Notes under the pieces: model-generated | What the model saw: only the letters and a program-made list of their open reading frames with translations | Database searches by the model: none | What the model was told of the DNA's origin: nothing | Source: Streptomyces canus | GTDB taxonomy: Bacteria; Actinomycetota; Actinomycetes; Streptomycetales; Streptomycetaceae | Length of the DNA: 64,000 nt | Direction of reading: 5' to 3' | Assembly (NCBI RefSeq): GCF_041435015.1 | Contig: NZ_CP107989.1 | Span: 6,820,001-6,884,000, forward strand | Position numbers and translations under genes: made by a program | Shown here: piece by piece, positions 17,955 through 27,010 of the stretch | Numbering within the stretch: the stretch's first letter is position 1 | Layout of the letters: every line of letters begins with the position of its first letter

Positions 17955-19883
17955 CTAGTCCACCTCGGCCACCGCCTGCGCGAACTGCGCCTTGTACAGC
18001 CGTGCGTAGGCCCCGTCCGCCTCCAACAGGTCGGTGTGGGTGCCCTGTTCGACGATCGAGCCGTTCTCCATCACCAGGATCGTGTCCGCGTCCCGGATCG
18101 TCGAGAGGCGGTGGGCGATGACGAACGACGTGCGGCCGTGCGCCAGTTTCGCCATCGCCTTCTGGATCAGGACCTCCGTACGGGTGTCCACCGAAGACGT
18201 CGCCTCGTCCAGCACCAGGATCACCGGGTCCGAAAGGAACGCCCGGGCAATGGTGATGAGCTGCTTCTCACCCGCGCTCACCCCGCTGCCCTCGTCGTCG
18301 ATCACGGTGTCGTAGCCGTCGGGGAGGGTCCGGATGAACCGGTCCGCGTGGGCCGCCCGGGCCGCCTCCTCGATCTCGCCCGGAGTGACCTCCCGCGAGG
18401 CCCCGTACGCGATGTTCTCCGCGATCGTGCCGCCGAACAGCCAGGTGTCCTGGAGCACCATGCCGATCCCGGCGCGCAGGTCGTCCCGGGACATGCGGGC
18501 GATGTCCACGCCGTCGAGCGTGATCCGGCCGCCCGAGACGTCGTAGAACCGCATGAGGAGGTTGACCAGGGTGGTCTTTCCGGCTCCCGTCGGCCCGACG
18601 ATCGCGACCGTGTGTCCGGGTTCGACCTTCAGCGAGAGGTCCTCGATGAGCGGCTTCTCGGGGTCGTAGCGGAAGGAGACATGCTCCAGAGCGACCCGCC
18701 CGCGCAGTTCCTCGGGCCTCGCGCTCGACACCGGGTCCGCCTCCTGCTCCTCCGCGTCCAAGAGCTCGAAGACCCGCTCGGCCGAGGCGACACCCGACTG
18801 CACGAGGTTCGCCATCGACGCGACCTGCGTGAGCGGCATCGAGAACTGCCGGGAGTACTGGATGAAGGCCTGCACATCGCCGATGGACAGCGCGCCGGAC
18901 GCGACCCGCAGCCCGCCCACGACCGCCACCAGCACGTAGTTGATGTTCGAGACGAACATCATCAGCGGCTGCATGACCCCGCTGTTGAACTGCGCCTTGA
19001 ACCCGGCCTCGTACAGCGCGTCGTTCTGCTCGGCGAACTGCGCGGCCGACTCGTCCTGGCGGCCGAACACCTTCACCAGGTTGTGCCCGGTGTACATCTC
19101 CTCGATGTGGGCGTTGAGCTTGCCCGTGGTGCGCCACTGCTGCACGAAGTGCGGCTGCGAGCGCTTGCCCACGCGCGTGGCGACGACGAACGACAGCGGC
19201 ACGGTGACCAGCGCGACCAGGGCCAGCAGCCAGGACACCCAGAACATCATCGCGAGCACACCGATGATGGTGAGCAGCGAGTTGATGAGCTGGCCCATCG
19301 ACTGCTGGAGGGTCTGCCCGATGTTGTCGATGTCGTTCGTGGCCCGGGACAGCACCTCGCCGCGCTGACGCTTGTCGAAGTACGACAGCGGCAGCCGCGA
19401 CAGCTTCGTCTGCACGTCCTCGCGCATCCGGAACATCGTGCGGTTGACGGTCCGGTTGACCAGCCGGGTCGCCACCGCCATCAGCAGCCCCGCGACGAGG
19501 AACACCCCGACGGCGAACAGCAGCACATGTCCTACGGCGGTGAAGTCGATGCCCTCGCCGGGCGTGAAGTCGGTGCTGCGGAGCATGTCGGCGACCTGAC
19601 CGTCGCCGCGTTCCCGCATCGACGCGAGGACCTGCTCCTTGCTGGCGCCGGCGGGCATCTGCCGTCCGACGATGCCCGCGAAGACCAGGTCGGTGGCCTG
19701 GCCGAGGATCTTCGGCCCGACCACGTTCAGGCCGACGCTCAGCACGACGCAGAACAGCATCGCGTAGAGGGTCAGCCGCTCCGGCTTGAACTGGGCGAGC
19801 AGCCGCCTGCCGGACACCTTGAAGTCGATCGACCGGTTCTCGGGACCGCCGCCCGCCATCATGCGCCCCATGGGCCCGGCCAT
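17955..19883 (-). CDS. ABC exporter half-transporter, second gene of pair
   Basis: A 642-residue fused membrane-ATPase exporter (MsbA/MdlB type). An N-terminal cytoplasmic leader rich in Met and Gly precedes six membrane helices. The nucleotide domain has Walker A 'GPTGAGKTTLVN', signature 'VSAGEKQLITIARAF' and Walker B 'VILVLDEATSSVD'. The signature starts VSAGE where VSGGQ is usual, a common asymmetry in heterodimeric exporters. The ATG at 19883 overlaps the stop of the upstream gene as TGATG, so both are made as a coupled pair. Substrate unknown. Confidence 0.93.
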   Translation of the reverse strand: MAGPMGRMMAGGGPENRSIDFKVSGRRLLAQFKPERLTLYAMLFCVVLSVGLNVVGPKILGQATDLVFAGIVGRQMPAGASKEQVLASMRERGDGQVADMLRSTDFTPGEGIDFTAVGHVLLFAVGVFLVAGLLMAVATRLVNRTVNRTMFRMREDVQTKLSRLPLSYFDKRQRGEVLSRATNDIDNIGQTLQQSMGQLINSLLTIIGVLAMMFWVSWLLALVALVTVPLSFVVATRVGKRSQPHFVQQWRTTGKLNAHIEEMYTGHNLVKVFGRQDESAAQFAEQNDALYEAGFKAQFNSGVMQPLMMFVSNINYVLVAVVGGLRVASGALSIGDVQAFIQYSRQFSMPLTQVASMANLVQSGVASAERVFELLDAEEQEADPVSSARPEELRGRVALEHVSFRYDPEKPLIEDLSLKVEPGHTVAIVGPTGAGKTTLVNLLMRFYDVSGGRITLDGVDIARMSRDDLRAGIGMVLQDTWLFGGTIAENIAYGASREVTPGEIEEAARAAHADRFIRTLPDGYDTVIDDEGSGVSAGEKQLITIARAFLSDPVILVLDEATSSVDTRTEVLIQKAMAKLAHGRTSFVIAHRLSTIRDADTILVMENGSIVEQGTHTDLLEADGAYARLYKAQFAQAVAEVD

Positions 19884-21616
19884 CAGGCAGCCTCCGCTTC
19901 CGTGAGCTGGGAGAGCACGATCTCCCGGTAGGTCTCGTTGTCCGCCATCAGCTCGCGGTGGGTGCCGGTGCCGACGACCCGGCCCTCGTCGAGGACGACG
20001 ATCCGGTCGGCGTCGCGGATGGTGGCCACCCGCTGCGCGACGATCACGACGGTCGCCTCCGAGGTCTCCTCGGCGAGCGCCGCGCGAAGGGCCGCGTCGG
20101 TCGCGTAGTCGAGGGCGGAGAAGGAGTCGTCGAAGAGGTAGATCTCCGGCCGCTGCACGAGCGTGCGCGCGATGGCGAGCCGCTGCCGCTGACCACCGGA
20201 GACGTTGGTGCCGCCCTGCGCGATGGGGGAGTCGAGGCCGTTCTCCAGCCCGGAGACGAAGTCCTTGGCCTGCGCCACCGCCAGCGCGTGCCACAGCTCC
20301 TCGTCCGTGGCGTCGGGATTGCCGTAGCGAAGGTTCGTGGCGACCGTGCCCGCGAAGAGATACGGCTTCTGCGGCACGAGCCCGACGGTCTTGGCCAGCA
20401 GCACGGGGTCGATCTCGGCGACGGCCACCCCGTCGACGAGCACCTCGCCGTCGGTCACGTCGAACAGCCGGGGGACGAGCCCGAGCAGCGTGGACTTGCC
20501 GCTGCCGGTCGAGCCGATCACGGCGGTCACCTCGCCGGGCCGGGCCACCAGGTCGATCGCCTTGAGCACCGGCTCCTCGGCGCCCGGGTAGCGGAAGCCC
20601 GCGCCCCGGATCTCCAGATGCCCGTGCCGTCGCAGCTCGCGGACGGGCGACAGGGGAGGCACCACGCTGGAGGAGGTGTCGAGGACCTCCTGGACGCGCT
20701 CGGCGCACACCTCCGCGCGCGGCACCATCATGAACATGAAGGTGGCCATCATCACGGACATGACGATCTGCATCAGATAGGCGAGGAACGCGGTCAGATC
20801 ACCGATCTGCATCCCACCGCTGTCGATCCGGTGCGCCCCGAACCACACCACCGCGATCGAGGACAGGTTCACCGTCGTCATGACCACGGGGAACATCAGC
20901 GCGAGCAGGTTGCCGGTCTTGAGGGACATCTCCGTCAGGTCGCTGTTCGCCCTCCGGAAACGGTCCTCCTCGTACGTGTCGCGCACGAACGCCCGGATGA
21001 CCCGGTTGCCGGTGATCTGCTCGCGCAGCACCCGGTTCACCGTGTCGAGACGCACCTGCATGGACCGGAACAGGGGCCGCAGCCGCCGTACGATCAACGT
21101 CACGCAGATGCCCAGCGTCGGCACCACGGCCACCAGCACCCCGGACAGCGGTACGTCCAGGCCGAGCGCCAGCACGATGCCGCCCACGCACATGATGGGC
21201 GCCGACACCAACAGGGTGAACGTCATCAGGGCCAGCATCTGGACCTGCTGCACGTCATTGGTCGTACGGGTGATCAGCGTGGGCGCACCGAACTGGCCGA
21301 CCTCGCGCGCCGAGAACGACTGCACCCGGTCGAAGACCGCCGCCCGCAGGTCCCGGCCGAGCGCGGCGGCGGTCCGGGCCCCGTAGAACACGGCCCCGAT
21401 GTTGCACACCACCTGCGCCAGCGAGATGCCGATCATCAGAGCGCCGAAGCTCAGGATGTAGCCGGTGTCGCCGTTCACCACGCCGTTGTCGATGATGTCC
21501 GCGTTCAGCGTGGGCAGGTAGAGGGTGGCGCAGGTCTGCAGGAACTGCAGCAGCACCAGGAGGGTGATGGGTTTCTTGTAGGGCCTGAGATAGGTCCGTA
21601 GAAGTCGTATGAGCAC
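19883..21616 (-). CDS. ABC exporter half-transporter, first gene of pair
   Basis: A 577-residue ABC exporter half (MdlA type) with six N-terminal membrane helices, then Walker A 'GSTGSGKSTLLGL', signature 'NVSGGQRQRLAIARTL' and Walker B 'IYLFDDSFSALD'. The Walker B ends in Asp rather than Glu at the catalytic base ('DDSFSALD'). Degenerate catalytic sites are typical of one half of heterodimeric exporters, so the partner's 'LDEATSS' site is probably the active one. The GTG start at 21616 follows GAGAGA. Confidence 0.93.
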   Translation of the reverse strand: MLIRLLRTYLRPYKKPITLLVLLQFLQTCATLYLPTLNADIIDNGVVNGDTGYILSFGALMIGISLAQVVCNIGAVFYGARTAAALGRDLRAAVFDRVQSFSAREVGQFGAPTLITRTTNDVQQVQMLALMTFTLLVSAPIMCVGGIVLALGLDVPLSGVLVAVVPTLGICVTLIVRRLRPLFRSMQVRLDTVNRVLREQITGNRVIRAFVRDTYEEDRFRRANSDLTEMSLKTGNLLALMFPVVMTTVNLSSIAVVWFGAHRIDSGGMQIGDLTAFLAYLMQIVMSVMMATFMFMMVPRAEVCAERVQEVLDTSSSVVPPLSPVRELRRHGHLEIRGAGFRYPGAEEPVLKAIDLVARPGEVTAVIGSTGSGKSTLLGLVPRLFDVTDGEVLVDGVAVAEIDPVLLAKTVGLVPQKPYLFAGTVATNLRYGNPDATDEELWHALAVAQAKDFVSGLENGLDSPIAQGGTNVSGGQRQRLAIARTLVQRPEIYLFDDSFSALDYATDAALRAALAEETSEATVVIVAQRVATIRDADRIVVLDEGRVVGTGTHRELMADNETYREIVLSQLTEAEAA

Positions 21617-21785
21617 GCTACGTCTCTCGGAGTCGGCGACGGGGCGAGTGGTTGCCCCTGGCCCCTATCGTCGGACACCCCACCCGTGTTACCTCAACCG
21701 ATTAAGCCGACAGCAGTGCTTCGTACGGCCTTACGGGCCCTCAAGGGCCCGGACTCCTACCGGACTCTTACGTTCCGCCACTTGC

Positions 21786-23228
21786 CTACCGGAACGCCCC
21801 CGGGTATGTCTGCTCCCGCACCGACACGTACTGCTGCCGCACCGCCTGCCCCACCGCCAACTCCTCGCCGGGCTCCAGGACCTGCGCGGCCGGGCCCTGC
21901 CACATCGGCGGGGTGCGCGGATCGAGCGTGCCCTGCGAGACCCCGAGCGCCCAGGCCGCCTGCCGGGCGGCACCGATCGCCGCGTAGTCCGCCGGCTGCG
22001 GCACGACGACCTGCGCGCCGAACAGCGCGGGCGCGGCGGCCTGTACGGCGGACAGTTCGGCGGCGGCCCCCAGCAGGAACACCCGCCGCACCTCGACACC
22101 CCGGCCGCGCAGCACGTCGAGCGCGTCGGCGAGCCCGCACAGCATGCCCTCGAACGCGGCCCGCGCCAGATGCTCCGGCTTCATCGACTCCCGCCGCAGC
22201 CCGCTCAGTGTCCCCGCGGTGTGCGGCAGGTTCGGCGTCCGCTCCCCCTCCAGATAGGGCAGCAGTACGAGGCCGTGGGCGCCCGGCGTCGACTTCATCG
22301 CCAGCTCGGACAGGCTCTCCAGGTCGTTCAGCCCGAGCATCTCGGCGGCCCCGCGCAGGGTCCGTACGGCGTTCAGGGTGGTGACGACGGGCAGGTGCAT
22401 GCCGGTCGCGTCGGCCAGCGAGGTGATCATCCCGCCGTTGTCGACGAGGGCCTCGGGGTGCACGGCCATCACGGACCCGGACGCGCCCAGCGACACCACG
22501 GCGTCGCCGAGCCCGATCCCGAGGCCGAAGGCGGCGGCCATGGTCTCACCGGTCCCGGCGGAGATCAGCAGCCCCTCCGGGGTGGTACCGGCCGCGTCCG
22601 AGGGTCCGATCACCTCGGGGAGCATCGCCTGGTGGCCGAGGGCCAGTTCGACCAGGTCGGCGCGGTAGGCGCCGGTGGCCGCGGACCAGTAGCCGGTGCC
22701 GGAGGCGCCGCCGCGGTCGGTGGTCCTTCTGACCGGCCGCCCGAGGAGCTGCCACACCAGCCAGTCGTGCGCCTGGAGGAGCACGGCGGTGCGCAGGGCG
22801 GCGTCGGGCTCGGTCTTGTTCAGCCAGCGCAGCTTGGTGACGGGCTGGGCCGCCTGCGGCACACATCCCACCGCCTGGGCCCAGGCCTCGCGCCCGCCGA
22901 GCGCGTCGACGAGGTCGGCCGCGGCGACCTGCGCGCGCTTGTCGCCGCCGACCATGGCGGGACGGACGGTGTTGCCCTGGGCGTCGAGGGGTACGACGGC
23001 GTTCTGCTGCGACGACACGCCGATGGCCTGCACACCCTCGAGGAGACCGCCGCCGGCGGCTTCACCGAGGGAGAGGAGCCACGCCTGGGGATCGACGTCG
23101 GATGCGCGGCCGCCGCCTTCCACCGGGTGCGCGGCGTACCCCTGCTTGAGCACGGCACCGGTGTCTGCGTCGCAGACGACGATGCGAGTGAAATCGGGTG
23201 AGCTGTCCAACCCGGCGACTATCCCCAT
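21786..23228 (-). CDS. FGGY carbohydrate kinase family, xylulokinase-like, divergent active site
   Basis: A 480-residue FGGY protein most like actinobacterial xylulokinases: N-terminal 'AGLDSSPDFTR', middle 'TDRGGASGTGYWSA', and the C-terminal ATP half with 'SAGTGETMAAAFG' and 'FEGMLCGLADALD'. The usual 'GDASGT' reads 'GGASGT' here (G174), so the Asp equivalent to the XylB catalytic base is replaced by Gly. The 'WND' and 'GQQH' sugar-site signatures are also altered ('VGGDKR', 'SSQQNA'). It may use another substrate, or it may be a pseudokinase. It lies upstream of the ABC exporter pair on the same strand. Confidence 0.8.
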   Translation of the reverse strand: MGIVAGLDSSPDFTRIVVCDADTGAVLKQGYAAHPVEGGGRASDVDPQAWLLSLGEAAGGGLLEGVQAIGVSSQQNAVVPLDAQGNTVRPAMVGGDKRAQVAAADLVDALGGREAWAQAVGCVPQAAQPVTKLRWLNKTEPDAALRTAVLLQAHDWLVWQLLGRPVRRTTDRGGASGTGYWSAATGAYRADLVELALGHQAMLPEVIGPSDAAGTTPEGLLISAGTGETMAAAFGLGIGLGDAVVSLGASGSVMAVHPEALVDNGGMITSLADATGMHLPVVTTLNAVRTLRGAAEMLGLNDLESLSELAMKSTPGAHGLVLLPYLEGERTPNLPHTAGTLSGLRRESMKPEHLARAAFEGMLCGLADALDVLRGRGVEVRRVFLLGAAAELSAVQAAAPALFGAQVVVPQPADYAAIGAARQAAWALGVSQGTLDPRTPPMWQGPAAQVLEPGEELAVGQAVRQQYVSVREQTYPGAFR

Positions 23229-23369
23229 GGCGCAAATTCTATGGGCGTAGCGTCGTGCCGGCGCGCACGGATTCGCCGACGCGGAACCGCCGTGACCGCG
23301 CGCACCTCATGGCGGAGCCGCGGACCGGCACCGCCCTGAGCCTGTGGGTGGTGTGCGTCACGGTCGGCG

Positions 23370-23675
23370 TCACGTGCTGCTGGTGCCCCAGTCGTCGTCC
23401 GGCGCACCGTTCGTGTTGCGGTCCCGGAGCGAGCGCACCCGCTGGGTCACGGACTCCGGCACCCGGTCGCCGACCTTGTCGCTGACCGCGTGGTAGGCCT
23501 TGCCGGCGAACTGGCGGCCCTGCTGGGCCGCCGTCTCCGCGGTGTTGCGGACGGCGGGGTTCTGGGAAACCTGGCGGGCGGACTTCTTCAGCTGTTCGTA
23601 GCGCTCGCGCCCGGCACGGGTGCCCAGCACGTAACCCAGAGTCAGTCCGACCACGAACGTGAGCTTGTAGCGCAT
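23370..23675 (-). CDS. Small YtxH-like membrane-anchored protein
   Basis: About 101 residues: a short N-terminal hydrophobic segment 'LTFVVGLTLGYVLGTRAGRERYEQL', typical of YtxH-like proteins, then an amphipathic helical region with repeated Gln/Ala and an acidic tail. The ATG at 23675 (MRYKLTF) follows AAGGGAAGGG; an in-frame GTG at 23684 would add three residues. Function unknown; such proteins are conserved in streptomycetes. Confidence 0.75.
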   Translation of the reverse strand: MRYKLTFVVGLTLGYVLGTRAGRERYEQLKKSARQVSQNPAVRNTAETAAQQGRQFAGKAYHAVSDKVGDRVPESVTQRVRSLRDRNTNGAPDDDWGTSST

Positions 23676-23833
23676 GGCGGCCACCCTTCCCTTGTGTAGG
23701 TCTCCGGTGCGATGTCGGTGTCGGGGGAACCGATTGGCGGAGCACCCCCCTGCTTGCGCTAATGTATGTGTCGCAGCGAGCGCCCGCCCCCTGGCGAATA
23801 CCCAGGGAGGTACGTTCGATGCAAACGAGGCGA

Positions 23834-23906
23834 TCCTCCGTAGCTCAATTGGCAGAGCAGCCGGCTGTTAACCGGCAGGTTACTGGTTCGAGTCCAGTCG
23901 GGGGAG
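23834..23906 (+). tRNA. tRNA-Asn (GTT), copy 1
   Basis: A 73-nt cloverleaf. The acceptor TCCTCCG pairs with CGGGGGA with one T-G wobble. The anticodon arm CCGGCTGTTAACCGG carries GTT. The T-arm is ACTGG-TTCGAGT-CCAGT and the discriminator is G. CCA is not encoded. Confidence 0.95.
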
Positions 23907-23912
23907 CTTCGA

Positions 23913-23985
23913 TCTTCCGTAGCTCAATTGGCAGAGCAGCCGGCTGTTAACCGGCAGGTTACTGGTTCGAGTCCAGTCGGGAGAG
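23913..23985 (+). tRNA. tRNA-Asn (GTT), copy 2
   Basis: Six bases after copy 1 and identical except in the acceptor stem, where TCTTCCG pairs with CGGGAGA. The changed bases are compensatory, so both copies should fold. Probably co-transcribed with copy 1 and ended by the following hairpin. Confidence 0.95.
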
Positions 23986-23995
23986 CAGGAGAAGG

Positions 23996-24018
23996 AGGAC
24001 CCCGATGGGGTCCTTTTT
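23996..24018 (+). terminator. Rho-independent terminator after tRNA-Asn genes
   Basis: An eight-base-pair stem AGGACCCC / GGGGTCCT with loop GAT, followed by TTTT. This is a canonical intrinsic terminator, unusual for this GC content. Confidence 0.9.
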
Positions 24019-24152
24019 CATGTCCCCCGCAACCGTGCAGGTCACGGCGTAGTCCTCGAGGGCATGCGAAGTCGCCCCTGCGAGGCAGGAGATCGTATGA
24101 GCGGCTATGCTGCGGCAGACGGCGCGCACGCATGTACGCGACACGCCGCTAT

Positions 24153-24226
24153 GGGGCGGTAGCTCAGCCGGTTAGAGCAGCGGACTCATAATCCGTCGGC
24201 CGTGGGTTCGAGTCCCACCCGCCCCA
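24153..24226 (+). tRNA. tRNA with CAT anticodon (Met or Ile2)
   Basis: A 74-nt cloverleaf: acceptor GGGGCGG/CCGCCCC, anticodon loop CTCATAA with anticodon CAT, T-arm GTGGG-TTCGAGT-CCCAC, discriminator A, then CC. The CGGACTCATAATCCG arm resembles tRNA-Ile2 (lysidine-modified) as much as elongator tRNA-Met, and sequence alone does not settle it. Its 3' two thirds are the integration target of the island that follows. Confidence 0.9.
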
Positions 24227-24228
24227 CC
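24182..24228 (+). repeat. attL-type repeat: 47-bp 3' part of the CAT tRNA
   Basis: Bases 24182-24228 are identical to 54717-54763. The match starts in the anticodon stem (GGACTCATAATCCG) and ends two bases after the discriminator (CCCCACC). Flanking bases differ on both sides. The intact tRNA is on this side, as expected after integration into a tRNA 3' end. Confidence 0.92.
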
Positions 24229-25047
24229 GTGCACGTCTGTGACCTGCGGAAACGTCTCATCTGGGGTGCGGATACAGGACTTTGGGCTGCGGGGCTGAAT
24301 CCGCTGCTCGTGAGTTCAACTCTGTGGCCGTCAGTGTGCGTTGGGATCGCTTTGACCTGCGCAGACGTATCAGCCCACGGCTGGAGGATGGTGTCGTGGG
24401 TGGGCTGCGCGAGCCTCTGGACGTCAAATTCTGGACGCTGGCTGGACACGACGATTCAGAGGTGCCGCCCGGGGACCTTCGAGTAGGCGGCTCTGCCGGG
24501 CCGGCGGCTGGGTACGGAGTCGGCCCGAATGGGGTGCGGTCCGAGCTGGGGCGCGAAAACGGCCCGTACTGGAAACGGCCCGGAATGCAGGTGCAGCGGA
24601 GCCGGCACGAGTCGGGGCACCGTCACGGACAGGACGGCCACGACTCCCATCACGGAGGCGGCGCAGGCGAGAGCCGTGGCCTTGAGCCGCTACGCCGCGG
24701 CCACGTCACACAGGGCGAGTTCGCGGCTGACGCCGACGACGCGGCGTGCGCGAGACCGACGGCGACCTGGAGGACTGTGCAGTCGAGCTGGTTGCCTCGG
24801 CCGCGCCGTAGAGGTCAGTCGGTCTCGAGACGTTCTGGGGCCCGCCCGTGGATCGAGACGCCGTGCGGCCGGACGCCGATGTACAGCCTGCGTTTCCCGA
24901 CCCGGTAGGCGCTCATTCCGTACGACAGTGCCACCCGGTCCACGCCACCCGTTGCGCTCTTCCCGCGAGCCCCGCCGCGGCTCGGCCGGCCGCGCCCCCG
25001 GCGTCACGTACCTGGCCGGGCAGATGGAGTATTGAGATGCGAGAATC
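24229..25047. other. Left arm of genomic island, no gene recognised
   Basis: About 820 bases. It contains GACCTGCGGAAACGT (near 24241), GAATCCGCTGCTCG (near 24297) and TTCTGGACGCTGG...CTGGACAC (near 24430). All three have counterparts around the second repeat at 54.5-54.9 kb. No integrase, excisionase or other convincing coding region is visible; short open frames lack start signals. It may be the remains of a lost recombination module. Confidence 0.6.
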
Positions 25048-25053
25048 TAGGGT
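25048..25053 (+). promoter_or_regulatory. Candidate -10 (TAGGGT) for a leaderless regulator transcript
   Basis: TAGGGT ends six bases before the GTG at 25060, and no Shine-Dalgarno is present. This is the leaderless spacing common in actinomycetes. No clear -35 is seen. Confidence 0.5.
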
Positions 25054-25059
25054 CAGCGC

Positions 25060-25713
25060 GTGGCTTTCATCCTGGTGTGCGAAGACGACGCGGCGGTTCG
25101 CGACATCCTCAGGCGTGCCCTGGAGCACGACGGTCACACCGTTTCCGTCGCCCCCACGGCAGACAGCCTGCTGCGGCAGCTCGCACCGGTGCCCCAGCTG
25201 CTCGTCCTGGATCTCGGGCTGCCGGACGCAGACGGCCGCGATGTCTGCCTGGCTCTGAGGGCTCGCGGCGTCGACGTGCCGGTGTTGATGCTCACCGCCC
25301 TGGACGGTCTGCACCACAAGGTGGGCGGCTTCGAGGCAGGCGCCGACGACTACATGACCAAACCCTTCGACATCCCGGAATTGCTGGTCCGCGTCCGGGC
25401 GCTGCTGCGCCGGGCCACCGTGGCGCCCGCATCGCACGAGGTTCTCCTCGATCCGGCGAAGCACATGGTGACCTACGATGCGGTGAGCATGAGCCTGACC
25501 CCGACCGAGTTCCGCCTACTGGGCCGCCTGATCGCCTCGCAGGGCGACGCGGTACGTCGGCACGCCCTCGTCGCCGCCGGCTGGCCGCACGGGGCACACG
25601 TCAGCGACAACACCCTCGACTCCTATGTGCGCCGGCTGCGGACCAAGCTCGGTCCGCTGGGTGTGGCCCGGCGTCTGGCGACGGTCCGCGGCGTGGGCTA
25701 CCGATGGCAATGA
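25060..25713 (+). CDS. OmpR-family response regulator (system 1)
   Basis: A 217-residue two-component response regulator. The receiver domain has the acidic pair ED-D near residue 8-10, phospho-acceptor D51 ('VLDLGLPDADG') and K101 ('DYMTKPFD'). The C-terminal winged helix (about 125-217) has 'MSLTPTEFRLLGRLI' and 'SDNTLDSYVRRLR'. It overlaps the kinase gene by four bases. The first COG4705 gene follows directly, and the shared motif ahead of all three COG4705 genes is a plausible target. A second island regulator (45.8 kb) has a very similar recognition helix region. Confidence 0.93.
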   Translation: MAFILVCEDDAAVRDILRRALEHDGHTVSVAPTADSLLRQLAPVPQLLVLDLGLPDADGRDVCLALRARGVDVPVLMLTALDGLHHKVGGFEAGADDYMTKPFDIPELLVRVRALLRRATVAPASHEVLLDPAKHMVTYDAVSMSLTPTEFRLLGRLIASQGDAVRRHALVAAGWPHGAHVSDNTLDSYVRRLRTKLGPLGVARRLATVRGVGYRWQ

Positions 25714-26972
25714 CGGGATTCCGCAGAAGCGTCGTCGCGCTCACCGTCCTGATCGCCACCGCCGTGGTCGCCATCCTGGTCGTCGTCTCGCATGTGCTGC
25801 TGAGCAGGGTGACGGACGCCGACGCACACGATCTGGCCCGTACGCGCGCCGAGGCGGTCGCGGCGAACGTCACCGCCAAGGGCGGCCGTGTCGTGCTCAC
25901 GGAGAACGGCAGTGAGGCGTTGGACGAGGTCGCCTGGGTGTATGTCGACGGCCGCCTGATCGACGGGAACGTACCGGCGAGCGTGGTCAGGCGTGTCAAG
26001 GAGCTGGTGGACTCGAGGCGTTCGCAGACCGCGACCGCCGGCGACTCCCTCCTGTACGCGCGGCAGGTCCCGGTCGACGGCCACCACGTCATGGTGGTCG
26101 TCCGGGTGGACCTCACGCCTTATGAGACGTCCGAGCAGCGCAGTCTGACCTTGTCGTTGATCCTGGGCGGCCTCACGATCCTCCTCGCCGGCGGTGTCGC
26201 GCATCTCGTGGTGCACCGCGCGCTGCGGGTCGTGCACGAAATGGCCGCCCTCGCCGACGACTGGGGCCATCACGAACCCGGGCGCCGCTTCAACCTCGGG
26301 GTCCCCCGCGACGAGTTCGGGGAACTGGGACAGACGCTGGACCGCCTCCTGGAGCGCGTCGACAACGCGTTGGCGGACGAGCGCCGGCTCACCGACGAGA
26401 TCGCCCACGAGCTGCGGACACCGCTCACGGTGCTGCGGGGCGAGGCGCAGCTGGCTCAGCTGTCCGGAGAGCCGGTGCCGCCGGAGGCGGTACTGAGCGA
26501 GGTCGACCGCCTCGACGCGGCGATCACGACGATTCTGCGCGCCGCGCGCGCCCGCACGGACGAGGGAACCCGGTGCGATCTGCGCTCCGCCGCGCGGCAG
26601 GCGATCGGCGGTCGCGCGGTCGAGGTCGCCTTTCCCGCGAAGATCGAGGTGGCCATGGCGCCCGACGTCGCCGTGTCGCTGCTGTCACCACTGCTGGAGA
26701 ACGGCCTGCGGCATGCGAAGACGGGTGTGTGGATCACCGCGCGCAACCAGGGTGCGGCCGTCGTGGTCGATGTCCTGGACGACGGCCCAGGGTTCGATCC
26801 CGCGGACGTCGAGCGGGTGTTCGAGGCGGGTGTGACCGGCGGCGATGGCTATGGGCTGGGGTTGCCGGTGGTCCGGCGTATCGCCGCCTCGGCCGGTGTG
26901 GAGGTCCGTGCGATCGCGGACGGCCGCGGTCATGTCGAGGTGACGCTCCCGGCCGTGCGTGCGGTCACGTAG
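25710..26972 (+). CDS. Sensor histidine kinase (system 1)
   Basis: A 420-residue membrane kinase. TM1 is 'VVALTVLIATAVVAILVVV', then an extracytoplasmic loop of about 120 residues, TM2 'LTLSLILGGLTILLAGGVA', HAMP, the dimerisation helix with 'TDEIAHELRTPLTVLRGEA' (phospho-His) and an ATPase domain with the N box 'LLENGLRHAK' and G box 'GDGYGLGLPVV'. The ATG at 25710 overlaps the regulator stop as ATGA; an ATG six bases earlier is also possible. The signal is unknown. Confidence 0.92.
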   Translation: MTGFRRSVVALTVLIATAVVAILVVVSHVLLSRVTDADAHDLARTRAEAVAANVTAKGGRVVLTENGSEALDEVAWVYVDGRLIDGNVPASVVRRVKELVDSRRSQTATAGDSLLYARQVPVDGHHVMVVVRVDLTPYETSEQRSLTLSLILGGLTILLAGGVAHLVVHRALRVVHEMAALADDWGHHEPGRRFNLGVPRDEFGELGQTLDRLLERVDNALADERRLTDEIAHELRTPLTVLRGEAQLAQLSGEPVPPEAVLSEVDRLDAAITTILRAARARTDEGTRCDLRSAARQAIGGRAVEVAFPAKIEVAMAPDVAVSLLSPLLENGLRHAKTGVWITARNQGAAVVVDVLDDGPGFDPADVERVFEAGVTGGDGYGLGLPVVRRIAASAGVEVRAIADGRGHVEVTLPAVRAVT

Positions 26973-26990
26973 TCAGGTTGCTTGCAGGTT
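26972..26990 (+). promoter_or_regulatory. Tandem TCAGG-type motif, COG4705 copy 1
   Basis: GTCAGGTTGCTTGCAGGTT: two half-sites (GTCAGGTT / TGCAGGTT) about 11 bases apart, ending 20 bases before the ATG at 27011. TAAACC at 26998 could be the -10. Very similar motifs precede the other two COG4705 genes. Confidence 0.6.
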
Positions 26991-27010
26991 CCCCGCGTAA
27001 ACCTGGCCGC

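Noticed and set aside
17730..19931. Open frame of 733 codons opposite the ABC exporter gene
   Set aside because: No domains, His/Arg/Asp-rich shadow composition; the minus-strand frame carries Walker and signature motifs.
24282..25035. Several overlapping open frames after the CAT tRNA, including a hydrophobic minus-strand stretch near 24,560-24,680
   Set aside because: No start signals and no family; the sequence instead matches att-arm segments elsewhere in the window.
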